A DNA stretch of 64,000 nucleotides, from assembly GCA_037783545.1 (NCBI GenBank), contig JBBELK010001484.1:1-64000 (forward strand). The letters are read 5' to 3'. The position numbers and the translations under genes are program-made. Positions 35,701-47,460 of the stretch are shown here, in pieces. Within the stretch, counting starts at the first letter, position 1; each line of letters starts with the position of its first letter. The stretch comes from Henricia sp. BOLD:AAB3569. Its lineage: Eukaryota > Echinodermata > Asteroidea > Spinulosida > Echinasteridae. Under the pieces are notes generated by a model. That model ran no database searches. It had not been told where the DNA came from and saw nothing but the letters and a program-made list of their open reading frames with translations.

Positions 35701-38700
35701 TGGTCAAAGTGTGGTCCAAACGTCGGCAAATTTGGAGGTCGAAAAATGTTCCGACGAACTTCAAATTTTGCATGCCCTAAACTCTCTATATTGCGCACTT
35801 GTCATAAAAAATTGACAGACTTTCGCCGGGAAATGGCAGAGAAATTTCAAAGTTTAGAAAAAACTGGGTTGAGGCTTCCTGACTGCTCTCGCGCAAACCG
35901 TGACTGTCTGTACACACCTCTTTGGGGTACTCCTGAGTTGTGCGCATGCTCAGTCATTCGGACTGTCGTTAACGCACCGCAGTTTGGCTCGGCAATTTGG
36001 TCAAAGTGTGGTCCAAACGTCGGCAAATTTGGAGGTCGAAAAATGTTCCGACGAACTTCAAATTTTGCATGCCCTAAACTCTCTATATTGCGCACTTGTC
36101 ATAAAAAATTGACAGACTTTCGCCGGGAAATGGCAGAGAAATTTCAAAGTTTAGAAAAAACTGGGTTGAGGCTTCCTGACTGCTCTCGCGCAAACCGTGA
36201 CTGTCTGTACACACCTCTTTGGGGTACTCCTGAGTTGTGCGCATGCTCAGTCATTCGGACTGTCGTTAACGCACCGCAGTTTGGCTCGGCAATTTGGTCA
36301 AAGTGTGGTCCAAACGTCGGCAAATTTGGAGGTCGAAAAATGTTCCGACGAACTTCAAATTTTGCATGCGCTAAACTCTCTATATTGCGCACTTGTCATA
36401 AAAATTGACAGACTTTCGCCGGGAAATGGCAGAGACATTTCAAAGTTTAGAAAAAACTGGGTTGAGGCTTCCTGACTGCTCTCGCGCAAACCGTGGCTGT
36501 CTGTACACACCTCTTTGGGGTACTCCTGAGTTGTGCTCATGTCCAGTCATTCGGACTGTCGTTAACGCACCGCAGTTTGGCTCGGCAATTTGGTCAAAGT
36601 GTGGTCCAAACGTCGGCAAATTTGGAGGTCGAAAAATGTTCCGACGAACTTCAAATTTTGCATGCCCTAAACTCTCTATATTGCGCACTTGTCATAAAAA
36701 ATTGACAGACTTTCGCCGGGAAATGGCAGAGAAATTTCAAAGTTTAGAAAAAACTGGGTTGAGGCTTCCTGACTGCTCTCGCGCAAACCGTGACTGTCTG
36801 TACACACCTCTTTGGGGTACTCCTGAGTTGTGCGCATGCTCAGTCATTCGGACTGTCGTTAACGCACCGCAGTTTGGCTCGGCAATTTGGTCAAAGTGTG
36901 GTCCAAACGTCGGCAAATTTGGAGGTCGAAAAATGTTCCGACGAACTTCAAATTTTGCATGCCCTAAACTCTCTATATTGCGCACTTGTCATAAAAAATT
37001 GACAGACTTTCGCCGGGAAATGGCAGAGAAATTTCAAAGTTTAGAAAAAAACTGGGTTGAGGCTTCCTGACTGCTCTCGCGCAAACCGTGGCTGTCTGTA
37101 CACACCTCTTTGGGGTACTCCTGAGTTGTGCGCATGCTCAGTCATTCGGACTGTCGTTAACGCATCGCAGTTTGGCTCGGCAATTTGGTCAAAGTGTGGT
37201 CCAAACGTCGGCAAATTTGGAGGTCGAAAAATGTTCCAAAGAACTTCAAATTTTGCATGCCCTAAACTCTCTATATTGCGCACTTGTCATAAAAAATTGA
37301 CAGACTTTCGCCGGGAAATGGCAGAGAAATTTCAAAGTTTAGAAAAAAACTGGGTTGAGGCTTCCTGACTGCTCTCGCGCAAACCGTGGCTGTCTGTACA
37401 CACCTCTTTGGGGTACTCCTGAGTTGTGCGCATGCTCAGTCATTCGGACTGTCGTTAACGCACCGCAGTTTGGCTCGGCAATTTGGTCAAAGTGTGGTCC
37501 AAACGTCGGCAAATTTGGAGGTCGAAAAATGTTCCGACGAACTTCAAATTTTGCATGCCCTAAACTCTCTATATTGCGCACTTGTCATAAAAAATTGACA
37601 GACTTTCGCCGGGAAATGGCAGAGAAATTTCAAAGTTTAGAAAAAACTGGGTTGAGGCTTCCTGACTGCTCTCGCGCAAACCGTGACTGTCTGTACACAC
37701 CTCTTTGGGGTACTCCTGAGTTGTGCGCATGCTCAGTCATTCGGACTGTCGTTAACGCACCGCAGTTTGGCTCGGCAATTTGGTCAAAGTGTGGTCCAAA
37801 CGTCGGCAAATTTGGAGGTCGAAAAATGTTCCGACGAACTTCAAATTTTGCATGCCCTAAACTCTCTATATTGCGCACTTGTCATAAAAAATTGACAGAC
37901 TTTCGCCGGGAAATGGCAGAGAAATTTCAAAGTTTAGAAAAAACTGGGTTGAGGCTTCCTGACTGCTCTCGCGCAAACCGTGACTGTCTGTACACACCTC
38001 TTTGGGGTACTCCTGAGTTGTGCGCATGCTCAGTCATTCGGACTGTCGTTAACGCACCGCAGTTTGGCTCGGCAATTTGGTCAAAGTGTGGTCCAAACGT
38101 CGGCAAATTTGGAGGTCGAAAAATGTTCCGACGAACTTCAAATTTTGCATGCCCTAAACTCTCTATATTGCGCACTTGTCATAAAAAATTGACAGACTTT
38201 CGCCGGGAAATGGCAGAGAAATTTCAAAGTTTAGAAAAAAACTGGGTTGAGGCTTCCTGACTGCTCTCGCGCAAACCGTGGCTGTCTGTACACACCTCTT
38301 TGGGGTACTCCTGAGTTGTGCGCATGCTCAGTCATTCGGACTGTCGTTAACGCATCGCAGTTTGGCTCGGCAATTTGGTCAAAGTGTGGTCCAAACGTCG
38401 GCAAATTTGGAGGTCGAAAAATGTTCCAAAGAACTTCAAATTTTGCATGCCCTAAACTCTCTATATTTCGCACTTGTCATAAAAAATTGACAGACTTTCG
38501 CCGGGAAATGGCAGAGAAATTTCAAAGTTTAGAAAAAAACTGGGTTGAGGCTTCCTGACTGCTCTCGCGCAAACCGTGGCTGTCTGTACACACCTCTTTG
38601 GGGTACTCCTGAGTTGTGCGCATGCTCAGTCATTCGGACTGTCGTTAACGCACCGCAGTTTGGCTCGGCAATTTGGTCAAAGTGTGGTCCAAACGTCGGC

Positions 38701-41700
38701 AAATTTGGAGGTCGAAAAATGTTCCGACGAACTTCAAATTTTGCATGCCCTAAACTCTCTATATTGCGCACTTGTCATAAAAAATTGACAGACTTTCGCC
38801 GGGAAATGGCAGAGAAATTTCAAAGTTTAGAAAAAACTGGGTTGAGGCTTCCTGACTGCTCTCGCGCAAACCGTGACTGTCTGTACACACCTCTTTGGGG
38901 TACTCCTGAGTTGTGCGCATGCTCAGTCATTCGGACTGTCGTTAACGCACCGCAGTTTGGCTCGGCAATTTGGTCAAAGTGTGCTCCAAACGTCGGCAAA
39001 TTTGGAGGTCGAAAAATGTTCCGACGAACTTCAAATTTTGCATGCCCTAAACTCTCTATATTGCGCACTTGTCATAAAAAATTGACAGACTTTCGCCGGG
39101 AAATGGCAGAGAAATTTCAAAGTTTAGAAAAAACTGGGTTGAGGCTTCCTGACTGCTCTCGCGCAAACCGTGACTGTCTGTACACACCTCTTTGGGGTAC
39201 TCCTGAGTTGTGCGCATGCTCAGTCATTCGGACTGTCGTTAACGCACCGCAGTTTGGCTCGGCAATTTGGTCAAAGTGTGGTCCAAACGTCGGCAAATTT
39301 GGAGGTCGAAAAATGTTCGACGAACTTCAAATTTTGCATGCGCTAAACTCTCTATATTGCGCACTTGTCATAAAAATTGACAGACTTTCGCCGGGAAATG
39401 GCAGAGACATTTCAAAGTTTAGAAAAAAAACTGGGTTGAGGCTTCCTGACTGCTCTCGCGCAAACCGTGGCTGTCTGTACACACCTCTTTGGGGTACTCC
39501 TGAGTTGTGCGCATGCTCAGTCATTCGGACTGTCGTTAACGCACCGCAGTTTGGCTCGGCAATTTGGTCAAAGTGTGGTCCAAACGTCGGCAAATTTGGA
39601 GGTCGAAAAATGTTCCGACGAACTTCAAATTTTGCATGCCCTAAACTCTCTATATTGCGCACTTGTCATAAAAAATTGACAGACTTTCGCCGGGAAATGG
39701 CAGAGAAATTTCAAAGTTTAGAAAAAAACTGGGTTGAGGCTTCCTGACTGCTCTCGCGCAAACCGTGGCTGTCTGTACACACCTCTTTGGGGTACTCCTG
39801 AGTTGTGCGCATGCTCAGTCATTCGGACTGTCGTTAACGCATCGCAGTTTGGCTCGGCAATTTGGTCAAAGTGTGGTCCAAACGTCGGCAAATTTGGAGG
39901 TCGAAAAATGTTCCAAAGAACTTCAAATTTTGCATGCCCTAAACTCTCTATATTGCGCACTTGTCATAAAAAATTGACAGACTTTCGCCGGAAATGGCAG
40001 AGAAATTTCAAAGTTTAGAAAAAAACTGGGTTGAGGCTTCCTGACTGCTCTCGCGCAAACCGTGGCTGTCTGTACACACCTCTTTGGGGTACTCCTGAGT
40101 TGTGCGCATGCTCAGTCATTCGGACTGTCGTTAACGCACCGCAGTTTGGCTCGGCAATTTGGTCAAAGTGTGGTCCAAACGTCGGCAAATTTGGAGGTCG
40201 AAAAATGTTCCGACGAACTTCAAATTTTGCATGCCCTAAACTCTCTATATTGCGCACTTGTCATAAAAAATTGACAGACTTTCGCCGGGAAATGGCAGAG
40301 AAATTTCAAAGTTTAGAAAAAACTGGGTTGAGGCTTCCTGACTGCTCTCGCGCAAACCGTGACTGTCTGTACACACCTCTTTGGGGTACTCCTGAGTTGT
40401 GCGCATGCTCAGTCATTCGGACTGTCGTTAACGCACCGCAGTTTGGCTCGGCAATTTGGTCAAAGTGTGGTCCAAACGTCGGCAAATTTGGAGGTCGAAA
40501 AATGTTCCGACGAACTTCAAATTTTGCATGCCCTAAACTCTCTATATTGCGCACTTGTCATAAAAAATTGACAGACTTTCGCCGGGAAATGGCAGATAAA
40601 TTTCAAAGTTTAGAAAAAACTGGGTTGAGGCTTCCTGACTGCTCTCGCGCAAACCGTGACTGTCTGTACACACCTCTTTGGGGTACTCCTGAGTTGTGCG
40701 CATGCTCAGTCATTCGGACTGTCGTTAACGCACCGCAGTTTGGCTCGGCAATTTGGTCAAAGTGTGGTCCAAACGTCGGCAAATTTGGAGGTCGAAAAAT
40801 GTTCCGACGAACTTCAAATTTTGCATGCGCTAAACTCTCTATATTGCGCACTTGTCATAAAAATTGACAGACTTTCGCCGGAAAATGGCAGAGACATTTC
40901 AAAGTTTAGAAAAAAACTGGGTTGAGGCTTCCTGACTGCTCTCGCGCAAACCGTGGCTGTCTGTACACACCTCTTTGGGGTACTCCTGAGTTGTGCGCAT
41001 GCTCAGTCATTCGGACTGTCGTTAACGCACCGCAGTTTGGCTCGGCAATTTGGTCAAAGTGTGGTCCAAACGTCGGCAAATTTGGAGGTCGAAAAATGTT
41101 CCGACGAACTTCAAATTTTGCATGCCCTAAACTCTCTATATTGCGCACTTGTCATAAAAAATTGACAGACTTTCGCCGGGAAATGGCAGAGAAATTTCAA
41201 AGTTTAGAAAAAAAACTGGGTTGAGGCTTCCTGACTGCTCTCGCGCAAACCGTGGCTGTCTGTACACACCTCTTTGGGGTACTCCTGAGTTGTGCGCATG
41301 CTCAGTCATTCGGACTGTCGTTAACGCATCGCAGTTTGGCTCGGCAATTTGGTCAAAGTGTGGTCCAAACGTCGGCAAATTTGGAGGTCGAAAAATGTTC
41401 CAAAGAACTTCAAATTTTGCATGCCCTAAACTCTCTATATTGCGCACTTGTCATAAAAAATTGACAGACTTTCGCCGGGAAATGGCAGAGAAATTTCAAA
41501 GTTTAGAAAAAAAACTGGGTTGAGGCTTCCTGACTGCTCTCGCGCAAACCGTGGCTGTCTGTACACACCTCTTTGGGGTACTCCTGAGTTGTGCGCATGC
41601 TCAGTCATTCGGACTGTCGTTAACGCACCGCAGTTTGGCTCGGCAATTTGGTCAAAGTGTGGTCCAAACGTCGGCAAATTTGGAGGTCGAAAAATGTTCC

Positions 41701-43358
41701 GACGAACTTCAAATTTTGCATGCCCTAAACTCTCTATATTGCGCACTTGTCATAAAAATTGACAGACTTTCGCCGGGAAATGGCAGAGAAATTTCAAAGT
41801 TTGGAAAAAACTGGGTTGAGGCTTCCTGACTGCTCTCGCGCAAACCGTGACTGTCTGTACACACCTCTTTGGGGTACTCCTGAGTTGTGCGCATGCTCAG
41901 TCATTCGGACTGTCGTTAACGCACCGCAGTTTGGCTCGGCAATTTGGTCAAAGTGTGGTCCAAACGTCGGCAAATTTGGAGGTCGAAAAATGTTCCGACG
42001 AACTTCAAATTTTGCATGCCCTAAACTCTCTATATTGCGCACTTGTCATAAAAAATTGACAGACTTTCGCCGGGAAATGGCAGAGAAATTTCAAAGTTTA
42101 GAAAAAACTGGGTTGAGGCTTCCTGACTGCTCTCGCGCAAACCGTGACTGTCTGTACACACCTCTTTGGGGTACTCCTGAGTTGTGCGCATGCTCAGTCA
42201 TTCGGACTGTCGTTAACGCACCGCAGTTTGGCTCGGCAATTTGGTCAAAGTGTGGTCCAAACGTCGGCAAATTTGGAGGTCGAAAAATGTTCCGACGAAC
42301 TTCAAATTTTGCATGCCCTAAACTCTCTATATTGCGCACTTGTCATAAAAAATTGACAGACTTTCGCCGGGAAATGGCAGAGAAATTTCAAAGTTTAGAA
42401 AAAAACTGGGTTGAGGCTTCCTGACTGCTCTCGCGCAAACCGTGGCTGTCTGTACACACCTCTTTGGGGTACTCCTGAGTTGTGCGCATGCTCAGTCATT
42501 CCGACTGTCGTTAACGCATCGCAGTTTGGCTCGGCAATTTGGTCAAAGTGTGGTCCAAACGTCGGCAAATTTGGAGGTCGAAAAATGTTCCAAAGAACTC
42601 CAAATTTTGCATGCCCTAAACTCTCTATATTGCGCACTTGTCATAAAAAATTGACAGACTTTCGCCGGAAATGGCAGAGAAATTTCAAAGTTTAGAAAAA
42701 AACTGGGTTGAGGCTTCCTGACTGCTCTCGCGCAAACCGTGGCTGTCTGTACACACCTCTTTGGGGTACTCCTGAGTTGTGCGCATGCTCAGTCATTCGG
42801 ACTGTCGTTAACGCACCGCAGTTTGGCTCGGCAATTTGGTCAAAGTGTGGTCCAAACGTCGGCAAATTTGGAGGTCGAAAAATGTTCCGACGAACTTCAA
42901 ATTTTGCATGCCCTAAACTCTCTATATTGCGCACTTGTCATAAAAAATTGACAGACTTTCGCCGGGAAATGGCAGAGAAATTTCAAAGTTTAGAAAAAAC
43001 TGGGTGAGGCTTCCTGACTGCTCTCGCGCAAACCGTGACTGTCTGTACACACCTCTTTGGGGTACTCCTGAGTTGTGCGCATGCTCAGTCATTCGGACTG
43101 TCGTTAACGCACCGCAGTTTGCTCGGCAATTTGGTCAAAGTGTGGTCCAAACGTCGGCAAATTTGGAGGTCGAAAAATGTTCCGACGAACTTCAAATTTT
43201 GCATGCGCTAAACTCTCTATATTGCGCACTTGTCATAAAAATTGACAGACTTTCGCCGGGAAATGGCAGAGACATTTCAAAGTTTAGAAAAAAACTGGGT
43301 TGAGGCTTCCTGACTGCTCTCGCGCAAACCGTGGCTGTCTGTACACACCTCTTTGGGG
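29748..43358. repeat. Satellite family B block 5, about 46 monomers
   Basis: B monomers resume in register at GGCAATTTGG. Subtypes are clear: G type (CCGTGGCTG), D type (CCGTGACTG), Q type (GCATCGCAG with GTTCCAAAGAAC), V type (GCGCATGTCCAGTC) and a type with GCGCTAAAC, a shorter TAAAAATTG and GAGACATTT. An extra A before CTGGG (seven A instead of six) recurs at set places and breaks the open frame there. Confidence 0.96.
29800..31422 (+). other. Longest open frame in the satellite (540 codons), not called as a gene
   Basis: Five and a half B monomers of 297 bp (99 codons) lie in one frame with no stop, giving a 99-residue cysteine-rich repeat. It ends where a unit with an extra A shifts the frame. 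Similar satellite frames run at 51926-53425 and 55229-56629. Two further frames and the minus strand are also partly open (70 and about 82 codons per unit), so openness is a property of the monomer. There is no start context, splice signal or protein family I recognise. I judge coding unlikely. Confidence 0.75.
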
Positions 43359-46300
43359 GGTGTACTCCTGACTCGTGCGCATGCTCAGTCCTTCGGACTG
43401 TCGTTGACACGGCCCAGTTTGGGACGGGATTTTGGTCAAAGTGTGGTCCAAACGTCGGCAAATTTGGAGGTCGAAAATTTTCCGACGAACTTCAAATTTT
43501 GCATGCTCCAAAGACTCTATATTGCGCACTTGTCCTAAAAAATTGACAGACTTTCGCCGGAAATGGCAGAGAAATTTCAGAGTTTAGAAAAAAAAGGGGT
43601 TGGCGCTTCCTGGTTGCTCCCGCAACCTGTGGCTGTCTGTACACACCTCTTTGGTGTACTCCTGACTCGTGCGCATGCTCAGTCATTCGGACTGTCGTTA
43701 ACGCATCGCAGTTTGGCTCGGCAATTTGGTCAAAGTGTGGTCCAAACGTCGGCAAATTTGGAGGTCGAAAAATGTTCCAAAGAACTTCAAATTTTGCATG
43801 CCCTAAACTCTCTATATTGCGCACTTGTCATAAAAAATTGACAGACTTTCGCCGGAAATGGCAGAGAAATTTCAAAGTTTAGAAAAAAACTGGGTTGAGG
43901 CTTCCTGACTGCTCTCGCGCAAACCGTGGCTGTCTGTACACACCTCTTTGGGGTACTCCTGAGTTGTGCGCATGCTCAGTCATTCGGACTGTCGTTAACG
44001 CACCGCAGTTTGGCTCGGCAATTTGGTCAAAGTGTGGTCCAAACGTCGGCAAATTTGGAGGTCGAAAAATGTTCCGACGAACTTCAAATTTTGCATGCCC
44101 TAAACTCTCTATATTGCGCACTTGTCATAAAAAATTGACAGACTTTCGCCGGGAAATGGCAGAGAAATTTCAAAGTTTAGAAAAAAACTGGGTTGAGGCT
44201 TCCTGACTGCTCTCGCGCAAACCGTGGCTGTCTGTACACACCTCTTTGGGGTACTCCTGAGTTGTGCGCATGCTCAGTCATTCGGACTGTCGTTAACGCA
44301 TCGCAGTTTGGCTCGGCAATTTGGTCAAAGTGTGGTCCAAACGTCGGCAAATTTGGAGGTCGAAAAATGTTCCAAAGAACTTCAAATTTTGCATGCCCTA
44401 AACTCTCTATATTGCGCACTTGTCATAAAAAATTGACAGACTTTCGCCGGGAAATGGCAGAGAAATTTCAAAGTTTAGAAAAAAACTGGGTTGAGGCTTC
44501 CTGACTGCTCTCGCGCAAACCGTGGCTGTCTGTACACACCTCTTTGGGGTACTCCTGAGTTGTGCGCATGCTCAGTCATTCGGACTGTCGTTAACGCACC
44601 GCAGTTTGGCTCGGCAATTTGGTCAAAGTGTGGTCCAAACGTCGGCAAATTTGGAGGTCGAAAAATGTTCCGACGAACTTCAAATTTTGCATGCCCTAAA
44701 CTCTCTATATTGCGCACTTGTCATAAAAAATTGACAGACTTTCGCCGGGAAATGGCAGAGAAATTTCAAAGTTTAGAAAAAACTGGGTTGAGGCTTCCTG
44801 ACTGCTCTCGCGCAAACCGTGACTGTCTGTACACACCTCTTTGGGGTACTCCTGAGTTGTGCGCATGCTCAGTCATTCGGACTGTCGTTAACGCACCGCA
44901 GTTTGGCTCGGCAATTTGGTCAAAGTGTGGTCCAAACGTCGGCAAATTTGGAGGTCGAAAAATGTTCCGACGAACTTCAAATTTTGCATGCCCTAAACTC
45001 TCTATATTGCGCACTTGTCATAAAAAATTGACAGACTTTCGCCGGGAAATGGCAGAGAAATTTCAAAGTTTAGAAAAAAACTGGGTTGAGGCTTCCTGAC
45101 TGCTCTCGCGCAAACCGTGGCTGTCTGTACACACCTCTTTGGGGTACTCCTGAGTTGTGCGCATGCTCAGTCATTCGGACTGTCGTTAACGCATCGCAGT
45201 TTGGCTCGGCAATTTGGTCAAAGTGTGGTCCAAACGTCGGCAAATTTGGAGGTCGAAAAATGTTCCAAAGAACTTCAAATTTTGCATGCCCTAAACTCTC
45301 TATATTGCGCACTTGTCATAAAAAATTGACAGACTTTCGCCGGGAAATGGCAGAGAAATTTCAAAGTTTAGAAAAAAACTGGGTTGAGGCTTCCTGACTG
45401 CTCTCGCGCAAACCGTGGCTGTCTGTACACACCTCTTTGGGGTACTCCTGAGTTGTGCGCATGCTCAGTCATTCGGACTGTCGTTAACGCACCGCAGTTT
45501 GGCTCGGCAATTTGGTCAAAGTGTGGTCCAAACGTCGGCAAATTTGGAGGTCGAAAAATGTTCCGACGAACTTCAAATTTTGCATGCCCTAAACTCTCTA
45601 TATTGCGCACTTGTCATAAAAAATTGACAGACTTTCGCCGGGAAATGGCAGAGAAATTTCAAAGTTTAGAAAAAACTGGGTTGAGGCTTCCTGACTGCTC
45701 TCGCGCAAACCGTGACTGTCTGTACACACCTCTTTGGGGTACTCCTGAGTTGTGCGCATGCTCAGTCATTCGGACTGTCGTTAACGCACCGCAGTTTGGC
45801 TCGGCAATTTGGTCAAAGTGTGGTCCAAACGTCGGCAAATTTGGAGGTCGAAAAATGTTCCGACGAACTTCAAATTTTGCATGCCCTAAACTCTCTATAT
45901 TGCGCACTTGTCATAAAAAATTGACAGACTTTCGCCGGGAAATGGCAGAGAAATTTCAAAGTTTAGAAAAAACTGGGTTGAGGCTTCCTGACTGCTCTCG
46001 CGCAAACCGTGACTGTCTGTACACACCTCTTTGGGGTACTCCTGAGTTGTGCGCATGCTCAGTCATTCGGACTGTCGTTAACGCACCGCAGTTTGGCTCG
46101 GCAATTTGGTCAAAGTGTGGTCCAAACGTCGGCAAATTTGGAGGTCGAAAAATGTTCCGACGAACTTCAAATTTTGCATGCCCTAAACTCTCTATATTGC
46201 GCACTTGTCATAAAAAATTGACAGACTTTCGCCGGGAAATGGCAGAGAAATTTCAAAGTTTAGAAAAAAACTGGGTTGAGGCTTCCTGACTGCTCTCGCG

Positions 46301-47460
46301 CAAACCGTGGCTGTCTGTACACACCTCTTTGGGGTACTCCTGAGTTGTGCGCATGCTCAGTCATTCGGACTGTCGTTAACGCATCGCAGTTTGGCTCGGC
46401 AATTTGGTCAAAGTGTGGTCCAAACGTCGGCAAATTTGGAGGTCGAAAAATGTTCCAAAGAACTCCAAATTTTGCATGCCCTAAACTCTCTATATTGCGC
46501 ACTTGTCATAAAAAATTGACAGACTTTCGCCGGGAAATGGCAGAGAAATTTCAAAGTTTAGAAAAAAACTGGGTTGAGGCTTCCTGACTGCTCTCGCGCA
46601 AACCGTGGCTGTCTGTACACACCTCTTTGGGGTACTCCTGAGTTGTGCGCATGCTCAGTCATTCGGACTGTCGTTAACGCACCGCAGTTTGGCTCGGCAA
46701 TTTGGTCAAAGTGTGGTCCAAACGTCGGCAAATTTGGAGGTCGAAAAATGTTCCGACGAACTTCAAATTTTGCATGCCCTAAACTCTCTATATTGCGCAC
46801 TTGTCATAAAAAATTGACAGACTTTCGCCGGGAAATGGCAGAGAAATTTCAAAGTTTAGAAAAAACTGGGTTGAGGCTTCCTGACTGCTCTCGCGCAAAC
46901 CGTGACTGTCTGTACACACCTCTTTGGGGTACTCCTGAGTTGTGCGCATGCTCAGTCATTCGGACTGTCGTTAACGCACCGCAGTTTGGCTCGGCAATTT
47001 GGTCAAAGTGTGGTCCAAACGTCGGCAAATTTGGAGGTCGAAAAATGTTCCGACGAACTTCAAATTTTGCATGCCCTAAACTCTCTATATTGCGCACTTG
47101 TCATAAAAAATTGACAGACTTTCGCCGGGAAATGGCAGAGAAATTTCAAAGTTTAGAAAAAACTGGGTTGAGGCTTCCTGACTGCTCTCGCGCAAACCGT
47201 GACTGTCTGTACACACCTCTTTGGGGTACTCCTGAGTTGTGCGCATGCTCAGTCATTCGGACTGTCGTTAACGCACCGCAGTTTGGCTCGGCAATTTGGT
47301 CAAAGTGTGGTCCAAACGTCGGCAAATTTGGAGGTCGAAAAATGTTCCGACGAACTTCAAATTTTGCATGCGCTAAACTCTCTATATTGCGCACTTGTCA
47401 TAAAAATTGACAGACTTTCGCCGGGAAATGGCAGAGACATTTCAAAGTTTAGAAAAAAAC
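33780..47460. repeat. Higher-order repeat zone of B subtypes (Q-G-D-D and variants)
   Basis: Q-type monomers begin near 33788, 37049, 38239, 39726, 41213, 42403, 43684, 44185, 45078 and 46268. Spacings are near 1190 (four units), 1487 (five), 893 (three) or about 596 (two) bp. The usual order is Q, G, D, D, with or without the GCGCTAAAC/GAGACATTT unit. A paired mark GAACTCC occurs in the Q units at about 42597 and 46461. The order is regular enough to show amplification of a multi-monomer block, with unit gain and loss. Confidence 0.88.
43359..43684. repeat. Isolated family A segment (about one monomer) inside array B
   Basis: B sequence runs to CTCTTTGGGG and then A sequence starts with GGTGTACTCCTGACTCG; the joint has extra G residues (TTTGGGGGGTG). 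A-type words follow for one full unit, then the next unit returns to B at CAGTCATTCGG (43685) while still carrying A-type GACTCGTGCGC. Single-base losses near 43477 and 43560 lie within or next to it. This is a conversion tract, a double exchange or an assembly patch. Confidence 0.92.
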
